Positions 1 through 6,001 of a stretch of DNA of 6,008 nt are shown piece after piece. The notes under the pieces are model-generated. The model saw only the letters and a program-made list of their open reading frames with translations, was not told the DNA's origin and made no database searches. Numbering within the stretch: position 1 is the first letter of the stretch; each line of letters begins with the position of its first letter. Source of the stretch: an uncultured Collinsella sp. (GTDB lineage: Bacteria; Actinomycetota; Coriobacteriia; Coriobacteriales; Coriobacteriaceae). Where the stretch lies: the NCBI GenBank assembly GCA_902464565.1, contig CABQJV010000051.1:1-6008 (forward strand), in the 5' to 3' direction. The translations under genes were made by a program, and so were the position numbers.

Positions 1-176
1 TCGACTACCAAACACCTCGCCGCCGACCGGGCCCCGTCGTCCAAAAATCATCCGTAAAGGCGCGTTTATCTAATTTAAATCTATCCCTTGTGGAATGCGG
101 CTTGCTGGTGTTGTCTGGGCATTGATGGCTATGTGGTTCAAGAGGCGGCGGTGCTGTTGCTTGAATTTTTGCAGTT

Positions 177-217
177 AAAGAGGCCCGTTTCCCTGGGTTG
201 GGAAAACGGGCCTCTTT
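177..217. terminator. Strong hairpin terminator, probably bidirectional
   Basis: The arms at 177-193 and 200-217 pair almost perfectly (AAAGAGGCCCGTTTCCC against GGGAAAACGGGCCTCTTT), with one bulged base and a six-base loop. On the plus strand the stem runs into a T/C-rich tract (TTTTCTCTCT). On the minus strand it is followed by TTTAACTG, a shorter T run. It lies 45-85 bases beyond the stop codon of the leftward surface-protein gene, so it most plausibly ends that transcript. It could also stop rightward transcription entering from outside the window. Confidence 0.8.
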
Positions 218-261
218 TCTCTCTGGGTTTGTGGATTGGCGAAGGTGGTATGCTCTGGCAG

Positions 262-1275
262 CTATTTTGAGTTCCTGATGCGGCGTGTGGCTGTGGCGGT
301 TATTCCGAGGCCTGCGGCGGCGACTGCTGCGAGTGCGATTGCGCTCGGTGCTGTGTCGCCCGTGTTTGCGAGCTTGCCGGCGGTCATATTTGCTTGCTTG
401 CTGCTGCTCGAGTTCGCCTGCTTGGTGGAGCTTGGCGGGGTATTTTTGCCGGTCGCGGGCGAGCTGGCGGGCTGTGTTGCCTCGGCCGGTTGCGCCGAGT
501 TGGAGGGAGGCGTCGTCTCGGCCGGTTTCGTTATCTCGGGCGAGGCGGCCTTGTCTGCCGCGGCTTTCGCCTCTTCGTATGCCTTGCAGGCGTCGTCATA
601 GGCCGCTTGCGCCTTTTCCAAATCGCCGAGGAGCGCATTTCGCTTGGCTATGTCCTCGTCGATGTGGGCTTTAGCTTCCTTTGCCTCACTTTCGAAATAC
701 TGAACCTGTTTTTCCTGGCTTTCGAGCCGGCGTTGGTAGCGGTGAAGATCATCTTCACAAGATTCTTCTCGCCTTTCTGCCGTCATGATCTCCATGCGCA
801 ACTGCTTAATATGCTCCTTAATAGCTGTGCTGGGCTCCTCGCCGCCGAGTGCTTCAAGTGCCTTATCTAATTCTGCCTGAAGGCCGCTTGTCCGGTTGTG
901 GGCCTCATCGTATTTGGCTTGGGCTGCATCGACGTTCGCTTGCATGGCGGGAAGGGGTTCCCTCCGTTTGGCGGCTTCCGCCACCACCATGTCGTAGAGT
1001 TCTTGAAATGCGGCAATGTCATCATCGATTTCCGCAATTTTCTCGGGACTTGCGGCGTCTTTTGCGGCCTCGAGGGTTTTGAGCGCTTCCTGCATGGCTG
1101 CATACGCTTTTTCTTTTGCGGCGGCCGCGTCTTCCGTCTGCAAGGCAACTGCACCGGTGGGGGCGCTGGTTTCTGCCGCGATCGCCGTTGCGGGGGCGAT
1201 TCCCGCGACAAGTGCCGCGGAAAGGGCGATGCCCACAGTTGCTCGTCTTGCTCTTCTTGCGAGAATGTCGTTCAT
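262..1275 (-). CDS. Secreted coiled-coil surface protein with LANTG sorting signal
   Basis: This 337-residue protein is probably exported by Sec and fixed to the cell wall; its molecular role is unknown. Residues 1-34 form a signal peptide: a basic start (RRARR), a hydrophobic Ala/Val/Ile core, and likely cleavage near AIAA/E. Residues 45-245 are rich in Ala, Glu, Lys and Gln with heptad-like spacing, so they should form long coiled coils. They contain two cysteines (173, 230). Residues 246-300 are a Pro/Thr/Ser linker with short repeats (PAETT/PAEAT, and TKQAN/SKQAN). The C-terminus has LANTG (302-306), a hydrophobic helix (about 310-329) and a basic tail (RRIRNSK), the layout of a sortase substrate. 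The motif has Ala where the common LPXTG has Pro. The ATG start is supported by GAGGTG (1281-1286) five bases upstream. The gene is monocistronic in view and divergent from the ABC operon. An adhesin or cell-wall spacer is possible, but no known adhesin domain was recognised. Confidence 0.85.
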   Translation of the reverse strand: MNDILARRARRATVGIALSAALVAGIAPATAIAAETSAPTGAVALQTEDAAAAKEKAYAAMQEALKTLEAAKDAASPEKIAEIDDDIAAFQELYDMVVAEAAKRREPLPAMQANVDAAQAKYDEAHNRTSGLQAELDKALEALGGEEPSTAIKEHIKQLRMEIMTAERREESCEDDLHRYQRRLESQEKQVQYFESEAKEAKAHIDEDIAKRNALLGDLEKAQAAYDDACKAYEEAKAAADKAASPEITKPAETTPPSNSAQPAEATQPASSPATGKNTPPSSTKQANSSSSKQANMTAGKLANTGDTAPSAIALAAVAAAGLGITATATRRIRNSK

Positions 1276-1280
1276 CTCGG

Positions 1281-1286
1281 CACCTC
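1281..1286 (-). promoter_or_regulatory. Ribosome binding site of the surface-protein gene
   Basis: On the minus strand GAGGTG lies five bases before the ATG at 1275. It supports that start over internal alternatives and keeps the full basic n-region of the signal peptide. Confidence 0.65.
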
Positions 1287-1325
1287 ATTTCAAGGGTCGG
1301 CGACTAACTTGGTAGCACTAATGTA

Positions 1326-1334
1326 AATATACCA
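1326..1334 (-). promoter_or_regulatory. Candidate extended -10 promoter for the surface-protein gene
   Basis: On the minus strand this reads TGGTATATT, that is TGn followed by a -10-like TATATT (5 of 6 to consensus). No good -35 box is found at the usual distance upstream. An extended -10 promoter can work without one. Transcription would begin near 1319, giving a leader of roughly 45 bases. This is inferred from motif match only. Confidence 0.35.
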
Positions 1335-1357
1335 TGCTAGTTGACCCGACACTGGCT

Positions 1358-1375
1358 GGGTGTGCGCGTATACCC
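1358..1375. promoter_or_regulatory. Imperfect dyad, candidate operator in the divergent promoter region
   Basis: The 18-base element GGGTGTGCGCGTATACCC matches its own reverse complement at 14 positions, including both outer GGGT/ACCC arms. It lies between the candidate promoters of the two divergent units, where a shared regulator could bind. No regulator gene is in the window and the family cannot be named. A chance dyad in GC-rich DNA is possible. Confidence 0.25.
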
Positions 1376-1411
1376 CTCTGAAAACTGAATCCCGTTAGAA
1401 ATGACGAGTTG

Positions 1412-1441
1412 TTTACGCTTCTTTTGGGGTGGCGGTACTAT
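1412..1441 (+). promoter_or_regulatory. Candidate promoter of the ABC exporter operon
   Basis: TTTACG (1412-1417) and TACTAT (1436-1441) each match 4 of 6 bases of the sigma-70-type boxes, with an 18-base spacer. Transcription would start near 1448, about 38 bases before the preferred ATG at 1486. If correct, it places the upstream GTG at 1429 outside the transcript. The boxes are weak. Confidence 0.3.
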
Positions 1442-1470
1442 CATGGTTCGAATTGAATGTGGATGATGAT

Positions 1471-1476
1471 AGGGAG
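1471..1476 (+). promoter_or_regulatory. Ribosome binding site that decides the first ABC gene's start
   Basis: AGGGAG ends nine bases before the ATG at 1486. No comparable purine-rich site precedes the in-frame GTG at 1429, where the upstream bases are mostly TTCTTTT. This favours 1486. Confidence 0.6.
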
Positions 1477-1485
1477 CGCCTATAC

Positions 1486-3342
1486 ATGATTGAGCTGCTC
1501 AGGCGTTTTGGTGGTAAGTTTCGCCGGTATATGGTGATTGGCCCTGCGTGTAAGCTGATCGAAGTGATCTTTGACCTGCTGACGCCGCTGGTGATTGCCC
1601 AGATGATCGATAAGGGCATCGGCGCACGCGATGTGAACGCTGTCGTCCACTACGGCATGGTGCTCGCCGCCATGGCCGTGATCGGCATCTCGTTTACGCT
1701 CGTCTGCCAAAAGATGGCGGCGCTCACCTCGCAGGGCATGGGTACCGATATCCGCGGCGCGCTCTACGAGCACATCAACAAACTGAGCTATGCCGAGCTC
1801 GACCGCTTTGGCACGCCGTCGCTCATCACGCGCATTACCAACGACGTCAATCAGGTGCAGCTGGCCGTGGCGCTGGGCGTACGCATGCTCATCCGCTGGC
1901 CCTTCTTGGCGGTGGGCTCTATGTGCGCGGCCCTTGCCATCGACCTTAAGCTCGGCATGGTCTTTTTGATTTGCACGCCCGCTATCGGCCTGGTGTTTTG
2001 GTTTGTCATGGCGCGCTGCATTCCGTATTACAGGCAGCTGCAGGCAAAGCTCGACCGCATCGCGCTTATCTGCCGCGAGGGGCTTTCGGGCGCCCGTGTT
2101 GTTCGCGCCTTTGTGCGTGAGGACCACGAGCGCGAGCGTTTTGCCCAAGCCGCCGATGACCAGGCCAATACCGCCATCGCGGTGGGCAAGCTCTCGTCGG
2201 TTCTCAACCCCGTGACGTTTTTGGTGATGAACCTGGGTGTGTGCGCCATCCTGTGGGTGGGCGGCATTCAGGTCAACGTGGGCGAGCTCACGCAGGGCCA
2301 GGTCATGGCGTTTGTGAACTACATGACGCAGACCCTCACCTCCATCGTGTACGTCGCCAATCTGGTCGTGGTCTTTACCAAGGCGAGCGCCAGCGCGTCG
2401 CGTATCAACGAGGTGCTCAATTGCGTGTCGAGCATCGCTGACGAGGGCAACCGGCCGGTCGCGCTGCCCAAGCCGAGCGAACTGGCGGGTGGCGCTGTTC
2501 CGGTCCCCGCGCTGAGCTTGAGCCATGTGAGCTTCTCGTTTGGCGCCGGCGCTGCCAACGCCGTCAACGATGTGACCCTGGAGCTCCCGCTGGGCAAGAC
2601 GCTTGGCATTATCGGCGGTACGGGTAGCGGCAAGTCCACGCTCGTCTCGCTTATCCCGCGCCTGTACGATGCGAGCACCGGCAGCGTGAGTGTGATGGGC
2701 GCCGACGTGCGCACCTGGCCGCTCGACCAGCTGCGCCGTGTGGTCGCGACCGTTCCACAGCGTGCGTCGCTGGTGAGCGGCACCATCCGCAGCAACCTGA
2801 CCTGGCGCGACGAGGCTGCGACCGACGAGGATCTCTGGGCGGCGCTCGACATGGCGCAGGCGAGCGAGTTCGTGCGCAACAAGCCGCAGGGGCTCGATAC
2901 CCCGGTCGAGGCGGGCGGTAAGAACTTCAGCGGTGGCCAACGCCAGCGCCTGACCATCGCGCGCGCCCTGGTGGGCTCGCCTCAGATATTGATCATGGAC
3001 GATTCTGCCTCGGCGCTCGACTTTAAGACCGACGCGGCGCTTCGCCATGCCATCCGCGAGCGCAGTGTGCGCGGTGCCGCCGAGGGCGGGCTGCCGCTCA
3101 CGACCGTCATCGTGAGCCAACGTGTCTCGACCGTGCGCGACGCCGATATGATCTGCGTACTTGACCACGGTTCGGTCGCGGGCCTGGGCACGCACGATGA
3201 GCTCTACACGACCTGCCAGCTCTACCGCGAGATTTGCCAGTCGCAGCTTCGCCGCGAGGAGCTCGAGGGTCAGCAGGGGAGCACGACGCCCGCGTCCGCT
3301 CCGACCGCCCCCGCATCCGTCTGCGCAAAGGAGGGCTGCTAA
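1486..3342 (+). CDS. ABC half-exporter, degenerate-site subunit (permease fused to ATPase)
   Basis: A 618-residue membrane protein with one transmembrane domain and one nucleotide-binding domain, the usual length for a bacterial half-exporter. Six hydrophobic segments lie near 17-41, 52-73, 126-152, 155-175, 241-263 and 271-297. The ATPase starts near 340. It has Walker A GGTGSGKST (377-385), Q-loop Gln425, a TPVEAGG X-loop-like segment, signature FSGGQ (481-485) and Walker B ending Asp505. The catalytic Glu position is Asp506 and the switch-His position is Gln545, in VSQRVST. These substitutions mark the degenerate-site partner of heterodimeric exporters (TM287/288, BmrCD and LmrCD are known examples). 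It presumably pairs with the next gene's product to export a drug, lipid or peptide; substrate unknown. An in-frame GTG at 1429 would add 19 residues, but the ATG at 1486 has the better ribosome site and starts right before the usual basic MIELLRRFG-like lead. The C-terminal tail (about 590-618) is Ala/Pro/Thr-rich and ends CAKEGC. Confidence 0.93.
   Translation: MIELLRRFGGKFRRYMVIGPACKLIEVIFDLLTPLVIAQMIDKGIGARDVNAVVHYGMVLAAMAVIGISFTLVCQKMAALTSQGMGTDIRGALYEHINKLSYAELDRFGTPSLITRITNDVNQVQLAVALGVRMLIRWPFLAVGSMCAALAIDLKLGMVFLICTPAIGLVFWFVMARCIPYYRQLQAKLDRIALICREGLSGARVVRAFVREDHERERFAQAADDQANTAIAVGKLSSVLNPVTFLVMNLGVCAILWVGGIQVNVGELTQGQVMAFVNYMTQTLTSIVYVANLVVVFTKASASASRINEVLNCVSSIADEGNRPVALPKPSELAGGAVPVPALSLSHVSFSFGAGAANAVNDVTLELPLGKTLGIIGGTGSGKSTLVSLIPRLYDASTGSVSVMGADVRTWPLDQLRRVVATVPQRASLVSGTIRSNLTWRDEAATDEDLWAALDMAQASEFVRNKPQGLDTPVEAGGKNFSGGQRQRLTIARALVGSPQILIMDDSASALDFKTDAALRHAIRERSVRGAAEGGLPLTTVIVSQRVSTVRDADMICVLDHGSVAGLGTHDELYTTCQLYREICQSQLRREELEGQQGSTTPASAPTAPASVCAKEGC
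3327..3334 (+). promoter_or_regulatory. Strong ribosome binding site inside the end of the first ABC gene
   Basis: AAAGGAGG lies eight bases before the ATG at 3343 and within the last codons of the upstream gene (Lys-Glu-Gly-Cys). The stop TAA (3340-3342) touches the next ATG. This layout supports translational coupling and matched amounts of the two subunits. Confidence 0.8.
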
Positions 3343-5202
3343 ATGAATCCGTACACTTCCTCCGGTTCGGTCGCCACGATGACGGCCAACGTGTCCGGTA
3401 ACGATAACCTCAACGACCTGGGCGATGGTCCGCGCCAGCCCGGCGATCCCGAGCGCTATCCCGTGGGTGCGGTGACTCGCCGCCTGATGGGCTACGTTCG
3501 TCCGCATCGCGTCTCGTTTGTGGCATCGTTTTTGAGTGCCGCCGTCTCGGTAATTTTGCAACTCTATACGCCCATCCTCATCGGCGAGGGCATCGACCTG
3601 ATCGTTGCCGCCGGGCAGGTGGACTTTGACGCACTGCTGCCGCTCGTTACCAAGCTCGCGATTGTCGTCGTAGGTGCTGCGGCCTTCCAGTGGCTACAGG
3701 GCTACTGCGTCAACCGCCTGTCCTACGAGACGGTGCGCGACATGCGCGTGGAGGCGAGCGACAAGCTCAGCCGTATGCCGCTCAGCTTTATCGACAGCCA
3801 TGCCCACGGCGACCTTATGAGCCGCGTGGTCAACGACGTGGATCAGGTGGGTGACGGCCTGCTGCAGGGTTTTACCCAGCTTTTCACCGGCGTTATCACC
3901 ATCGTGGGCACGCTCGCGTTTATGCTCTCCATTAACCTGACCATGACGCTCGTGGTGGTGCTCGTCACGCCGCTTTCCATCTTTGCTGCCGGTGCTATTG
4001 CCAAGCTCTCCAACAAGAGCTTTACGGCTCAGCAGCGCATTCAAGGGCAGCTCGGTGGTCATATCGAGGAGTACGTAGGCGAGCAAAAGCTTGTCGACGC
4101 CTTTGCCTATGGTCCCAACGCCCAGCAGCGCTTCGATGCCCTCAATGCCGAGCTCTACACCGCGGGCGAGCGCGCGCAGTTTATGGGTTCGCTCTCCAAC
4201 CCCGGCACGCGCTTTATCAATAACATCATCTATGCCGTGGTCGCTGTGATCGGTTGCGTGGGCGTGATCACGGGCGTGCCAGCGGCGCTCACGGTGGGCG
4301 GCGTGCAGATTTTCCTGTCCTATGCTAACCAGTACACCAAGCCGTTCAACGAGGTCACCAACGTCATTACGCAGATCCAGACCGCGTACGCCTCGGCGCG
4401 CCGCATGTTTGCGCTGCTCGATGCGCGCGAGCAGGAGCCCGATGCGGCGGATGCCGTAGAGCTTGCCGCCCCGCAGGGCGAGGTGACTTTTGAACACGTG
4501 GACTTTAGCTACGTGCCCGACCGCAAGCTGCTGCAGGACATCTGCATCGAGGCCAAACCCGGCATGCGCTTTGCCCTGGTCGGTCCTACGGGTTGTGGCA
4601 AGACGACGCTCATCAACTTGCTGCTGCGGTTTTACGATATCGATGCCGGACGCATCATGGTCGATGGCCGGTCTTCGCGTGACTACACGCGCGCAAGCCT
4701 TCGCCGTGCCTTTGGCATGGTGCTGCAGGATACGTGGCTGTTCGAGGGCACGGTGGCGGAAAATATCGCCTATGGTTGTCCCGATGCCACGCGCGAACAG
4801 GTTGTCGAGGCGGCCAAGCGCGCGCACGCGCACAAGTTTATCGTGCAGCTGCCAGGCGGCTACGATACAGTGATCGGCGAGGACGGCGGCACGTTTAGCC
4901 AGGGTCAAAAACAGCTGCTGTGCATCGCGCGTGTCATGCTCACCGACCCGGCGATTCTGCTGCTGGACGAGGCGACCTCGAGCATCGATACCCGCACCGA
5001 GCTGCAGGTTCAGGCGGCATTCGACGAGCTTATGGCTGGCCGCACAAGCTTTGTCGTGGCGCACCGCCTGGGCACCATCCGCAACGCCGACTGCATTCTG
5101 GTGATGCGCGACGGCGAGATTATCGAGCGCGGCACGCACGACGAGCTGCTAGCGGCAGGCGGCTTCTACGCCGAGCTCTACCGCAGCCAGTTTGCCCAGT
5201 GA
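3343..5202 (+). CDS. ABC half-exporter, catalytic-site subunit (permease fused to ATPase)
   Basis: A 619-residue partner of the upstream half-exporter. Residues 1-42 are a hydrophilic Asn/Gly/Asp/Pro-rich extension ahead of the first helix. Hydrophobic segments lie near 56-81, 99-121, 174-196, 198-220, 291-312 and 316-330. The ATPase begins near 380. It has Walker A GPTGCGKTT (414-422), Q-loop Gln462, signature FSQGQ (518-522), Walker B LLLDE with Asp542 and catalytic Glu543, D-loop SSID and switch His574 in VAHR. Walker B and the switch His are canonical; the signature is not (LSGGQ is usual). In a head-to-tail dimer its Walker motifs would meet the normal FSGGQ of the first subunit, forming the hydrolysing site. 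Its FSQGQ would face the Asp/Gln site of the first subunit. The start is fixed by AAAGGAGG and by the abutting stop-start junction; Met13 is a less likely alternative. No homodimer role is expected. Confidence 0.94.
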   Translation: MNPYTSSGSVATMTANVSGNDNLNDLGDGPRQPGDPERYPVGAVTRRLMGYVRPHRVSFVASFLSAAVSVILQLYTPILIGEGIDLIVAAGQVDFDALLPLVTKLAIVVVGAAAFQWLQGYCVNRLSYETVRDMRVEASDKLSRMPLSFIDSHAHGDLMSRVVNDVDQVGDGLLQGFTQLFTGVITIVGTLAFMLSINLTMTLVVVLVTPLSIFAAGAIAKLSNKSFTAQQRIQGQLGGHIEEYVGEQKLVDAFAYGPNAQQRFDALNAELYTAGERAQFMGSLSNPGTRFINNIIYAVVAVIGCVGVITGVPAALTVGGVQIFLSYANQYTKPFNEVTNVITQIQTAYASARRMFALLDAREQEPDAADAVELAAPQGEVTFEHVDFSYVPDRKLLQDICIEAKPGMRFALVGPTGCGKTTLINLLLRFYDIDAGRIMVDGRSSRDYTRASLRRAFGMVLQDTWLFEGTVAENIAYGCPDATREQVVEAAKRAHAHKFIVQLPGGYDTVIGEDGGTFSQGQKQLLCIARVMLTDPAILLLDEATSSIDTRTELQVQAAFDELMAGRTSFVVAHRLGTIRNADCILVMRDGEIIERGTHDELLAAGGFYAELYRSQFAQ

Positions 5203-5220
5203 GCAAGCCCGTGGGGCAAA
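5191..5220 (+). terminator. Weak hairpin spanning the stop codon of the second ABC gene
   Basis: TTTGCCC (5191-5197) can pair with GGGCAAA (5214-5220), extendable by one A:T pair past a bulged G, enclosing the TGA at 5200-5202. It is followed by TTAATCAATC, which is not a true T run. It may weakly end the exporter transcript or protect its 3' end; read-through into the next gene is likely. Confidence 0.25.
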
Positions 5221-5230
5221 TTAATCAATC

Positions 5231-5255
5231 GACAGACGGTGGTTTACATCTGTCA
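5231..5255. promoter_or_regulatory. Overlapping dyads upstream of the flavodoxin-like gene, candidate operator
   Basis: Two dyads share this stretch. GACAGA (5231-5236) is repeated inverted as TCTGTC (5249-5254). TTACATCTGTCA (5244-5255) is an imperfect palindrome around TC (TTACA/TGTCA). The second overlaps the candidate -35 box at 5243-5248, a position where a repressor would block transcription. TGACA/TGTCA half-sites occur in operators of several small repressor families, but the binder cannot be named. Confidence 0.3.
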
Positions 5256-5270
5256 CGTAAGTACTAAGAT
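5243..5270 (+). promoter_or_regulatory. Candidate promoter of the flavodoxin-like gene
   Basis: TTTACA (5243-5248, 5 of 6 to TTGACA) and TAAGAT (5265-5270, 4 of 6 to TATAAT) are separated by 16 bases in a locally AT-rich patch. Transcription would start near 5277, giving a leader of about 50 bases with GAGG at 5316-5319. It suggests the gene can be expressed apart from the exporter genes. Confidence 0.45.
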
Positions 5271-5329
5271 ATTCATCTAATAAATTGCATTAGTGGCTTT
5301 AGTTTTGGGGGAAACGAGGCAACGTGACT

Positions 5330-5881
5330 ATGACGTGCTCTTTGGTGGTTAACAGCAAGAGCGGTAATACCAGGATGGTTTCGGGCGCGATCAAGCGCGC
5401 TCTGCAGGCTGCGGGTGTTGATTTTGTCCATGCCGCGGCGTTGAGCGACGATGCGGATGCAGATCAGGTTGCGCTCGAGGCGCAGGGCGCCTGCGCGGCC
5501 GACACGGTGCTCGTCGGTTTTTGGTGCGACAAGGGCGCGTGCACGCCTTCGGTCGCGACGTTGCTCTCCGCCTTGCGCGGCAAGCGCGTCTTCCTGTTTG
5601 GCACCTGCGGTTTTGGCGCCGACCAGAGCTATTACCAGCAGATTATCGACCGCGTAACTTCCAATTTGGCTGGGGATGCCGAGCTTGCGGGCTGGGCGAT
5701 GTGCCAGGGCAAGATGGGCCCCGCGGTCAAGCAGCGCTACGAGGCCATGCTCGAGCAAGATCCCGAAAACGCCCGATTTAAGATGCTGCTCGACAACTGG
5801 GTTGCCGCGAAGGACCATCCCACCAAGGAAGATCTGGATAACATGGCTGCAGCCGCCAAGAAGGCCGTGCTGGGGGAGTAG
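5330..5881 (+). CDS. Flavodoxin-like protein (Flavodoxin_3-type family)
   Basis: A 183-residue soluble protein, probably an FMN-binding electron carrier or flavoenzyme subunit in the cytoplasm. The N-terminal strand SLVVNSKSGNTR (4-15) carries the phosphate-binding loop S-K-S-G-N-T seen in flavodoxins. GFWCDKG (63-69), VFLFGTCG (87-94), AMCQGKM (123-129) and the C-terminal HPTKEDL (163-169) are the pattern I associate with the Flavodoxin_3 family. BilS, the flavodoxin-like partner of bilirubin reductase, is as I recall a similar protein, but no bilR-like gene is in view, so that name is not given. It has six cysteines (3, 55, 66, 71, 93, 125), many for its size. GAGG (5316-5319) is ten bases before the ATG at 5330 and four before an in-frame GTG at 5324; the ATG is preferred, adding or losing only two residues. 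The gene is 127 bases after the exporter operon and probably has its own promoter. Confidence 0.85.
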   Translation: MTCSLVVNSKSGNTRMVSGAIKRALQAAGVDFVHAAALSDDADADQVALEAQGACAADTVLVGFWCDKGACTPSVATLLSALRGKRVFLFGTCGFGADQSYYQQIIDRVTSNLAGDAELAGWAMCQGKMGPAVKQRYEAMLEQDPENARFKMLLDNWVAAKDHPTKEDLDNMAAAAKKAVLGE

Positions 5882-5978
5882 CTCCCATCGCTGACGGCGG
5901 TCGGTCCATCTTTCTAAATGAAACGTCCTCCCGGGCGTCGGGGCACGAAGTTCCCTGCTCTACAGTCCTGCGCAAGAC

Positions 5979-6001
5979 GAAGGCCACATTAAGTGGCCTT
6001 C
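5979..6001 (+). terminator. Hairpin after the flavodoxin-like gene
   Basis: GAAGGCCAC (5979-5987) and GTGGCCTTC (5993-6001) form a perfect nine-base-pair stem with a five-base ATTAA loop, followed by TTTGCGT at the window edge. It lies about 100 bases past the stop codon. The T run is short, and CGCAA (5971-5975) can also pair with TTGCG (6003-6007), so the stem may be longer and may not be a classic terminator. Confidence 0.6.

Noticed and set aside
88..270. A 60-codon plus-strand frame near the left edge.
   Set aside because: It runs straight through the strong hairpin at 177-217 into the end of the opposite gene and shows no ribosome site or recognisable domain.
236..870. Several plus-strand frames opposite the surface-protein gene, including 236-601, 285-674 and 394-870.
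   Set aside because: They are Arg-, Cys- or Ala-rich translations of the antisense of a gene with a clear signal peptide, sorting signal and ribosome site. None has a supported start.
1341..1374. TTGACC followed by TATACC on the plus strand as a promoter for the exporter operon.
   Set aside because: The spacer between the two boxes is 22 bases, too long for a normal sigma-70-type promoter.
1480..3561. A 693-codon open frame on the minus strand across the first ABC gene.
   Set aside because: Its translation is rich in His, Arg, Asp and Gln with no domain, as expected opposite a GC-rich gene with strong third-base bias. It has no ribosome site of note and lies fully opposite well-supported exporter genes.
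3694..5139. A 481-codon open frame on the minus strand across the second ABC gene.
   Set aside because: It has the same His/Arg-rich shadow composition, and all ABC motifs are intact on the plus strand.
5273..5818. A 181-codon minus-strand frame opposite the flavodoxin-like gene.
   Set aside because: The plus strand has the conserved flavodoxin loop and family segments; the minus translation is shadow-like with many His and Arg.
5778..5987. A 69-codon minus-strand frame from the right-edge hairpin into the flavodoxin gene.
   Set aside because: Its start would be a GTG inside the hairpin stem with no ribosome site, and half of it lies opposite a real gene. The segment is kept only as a possible repeat.
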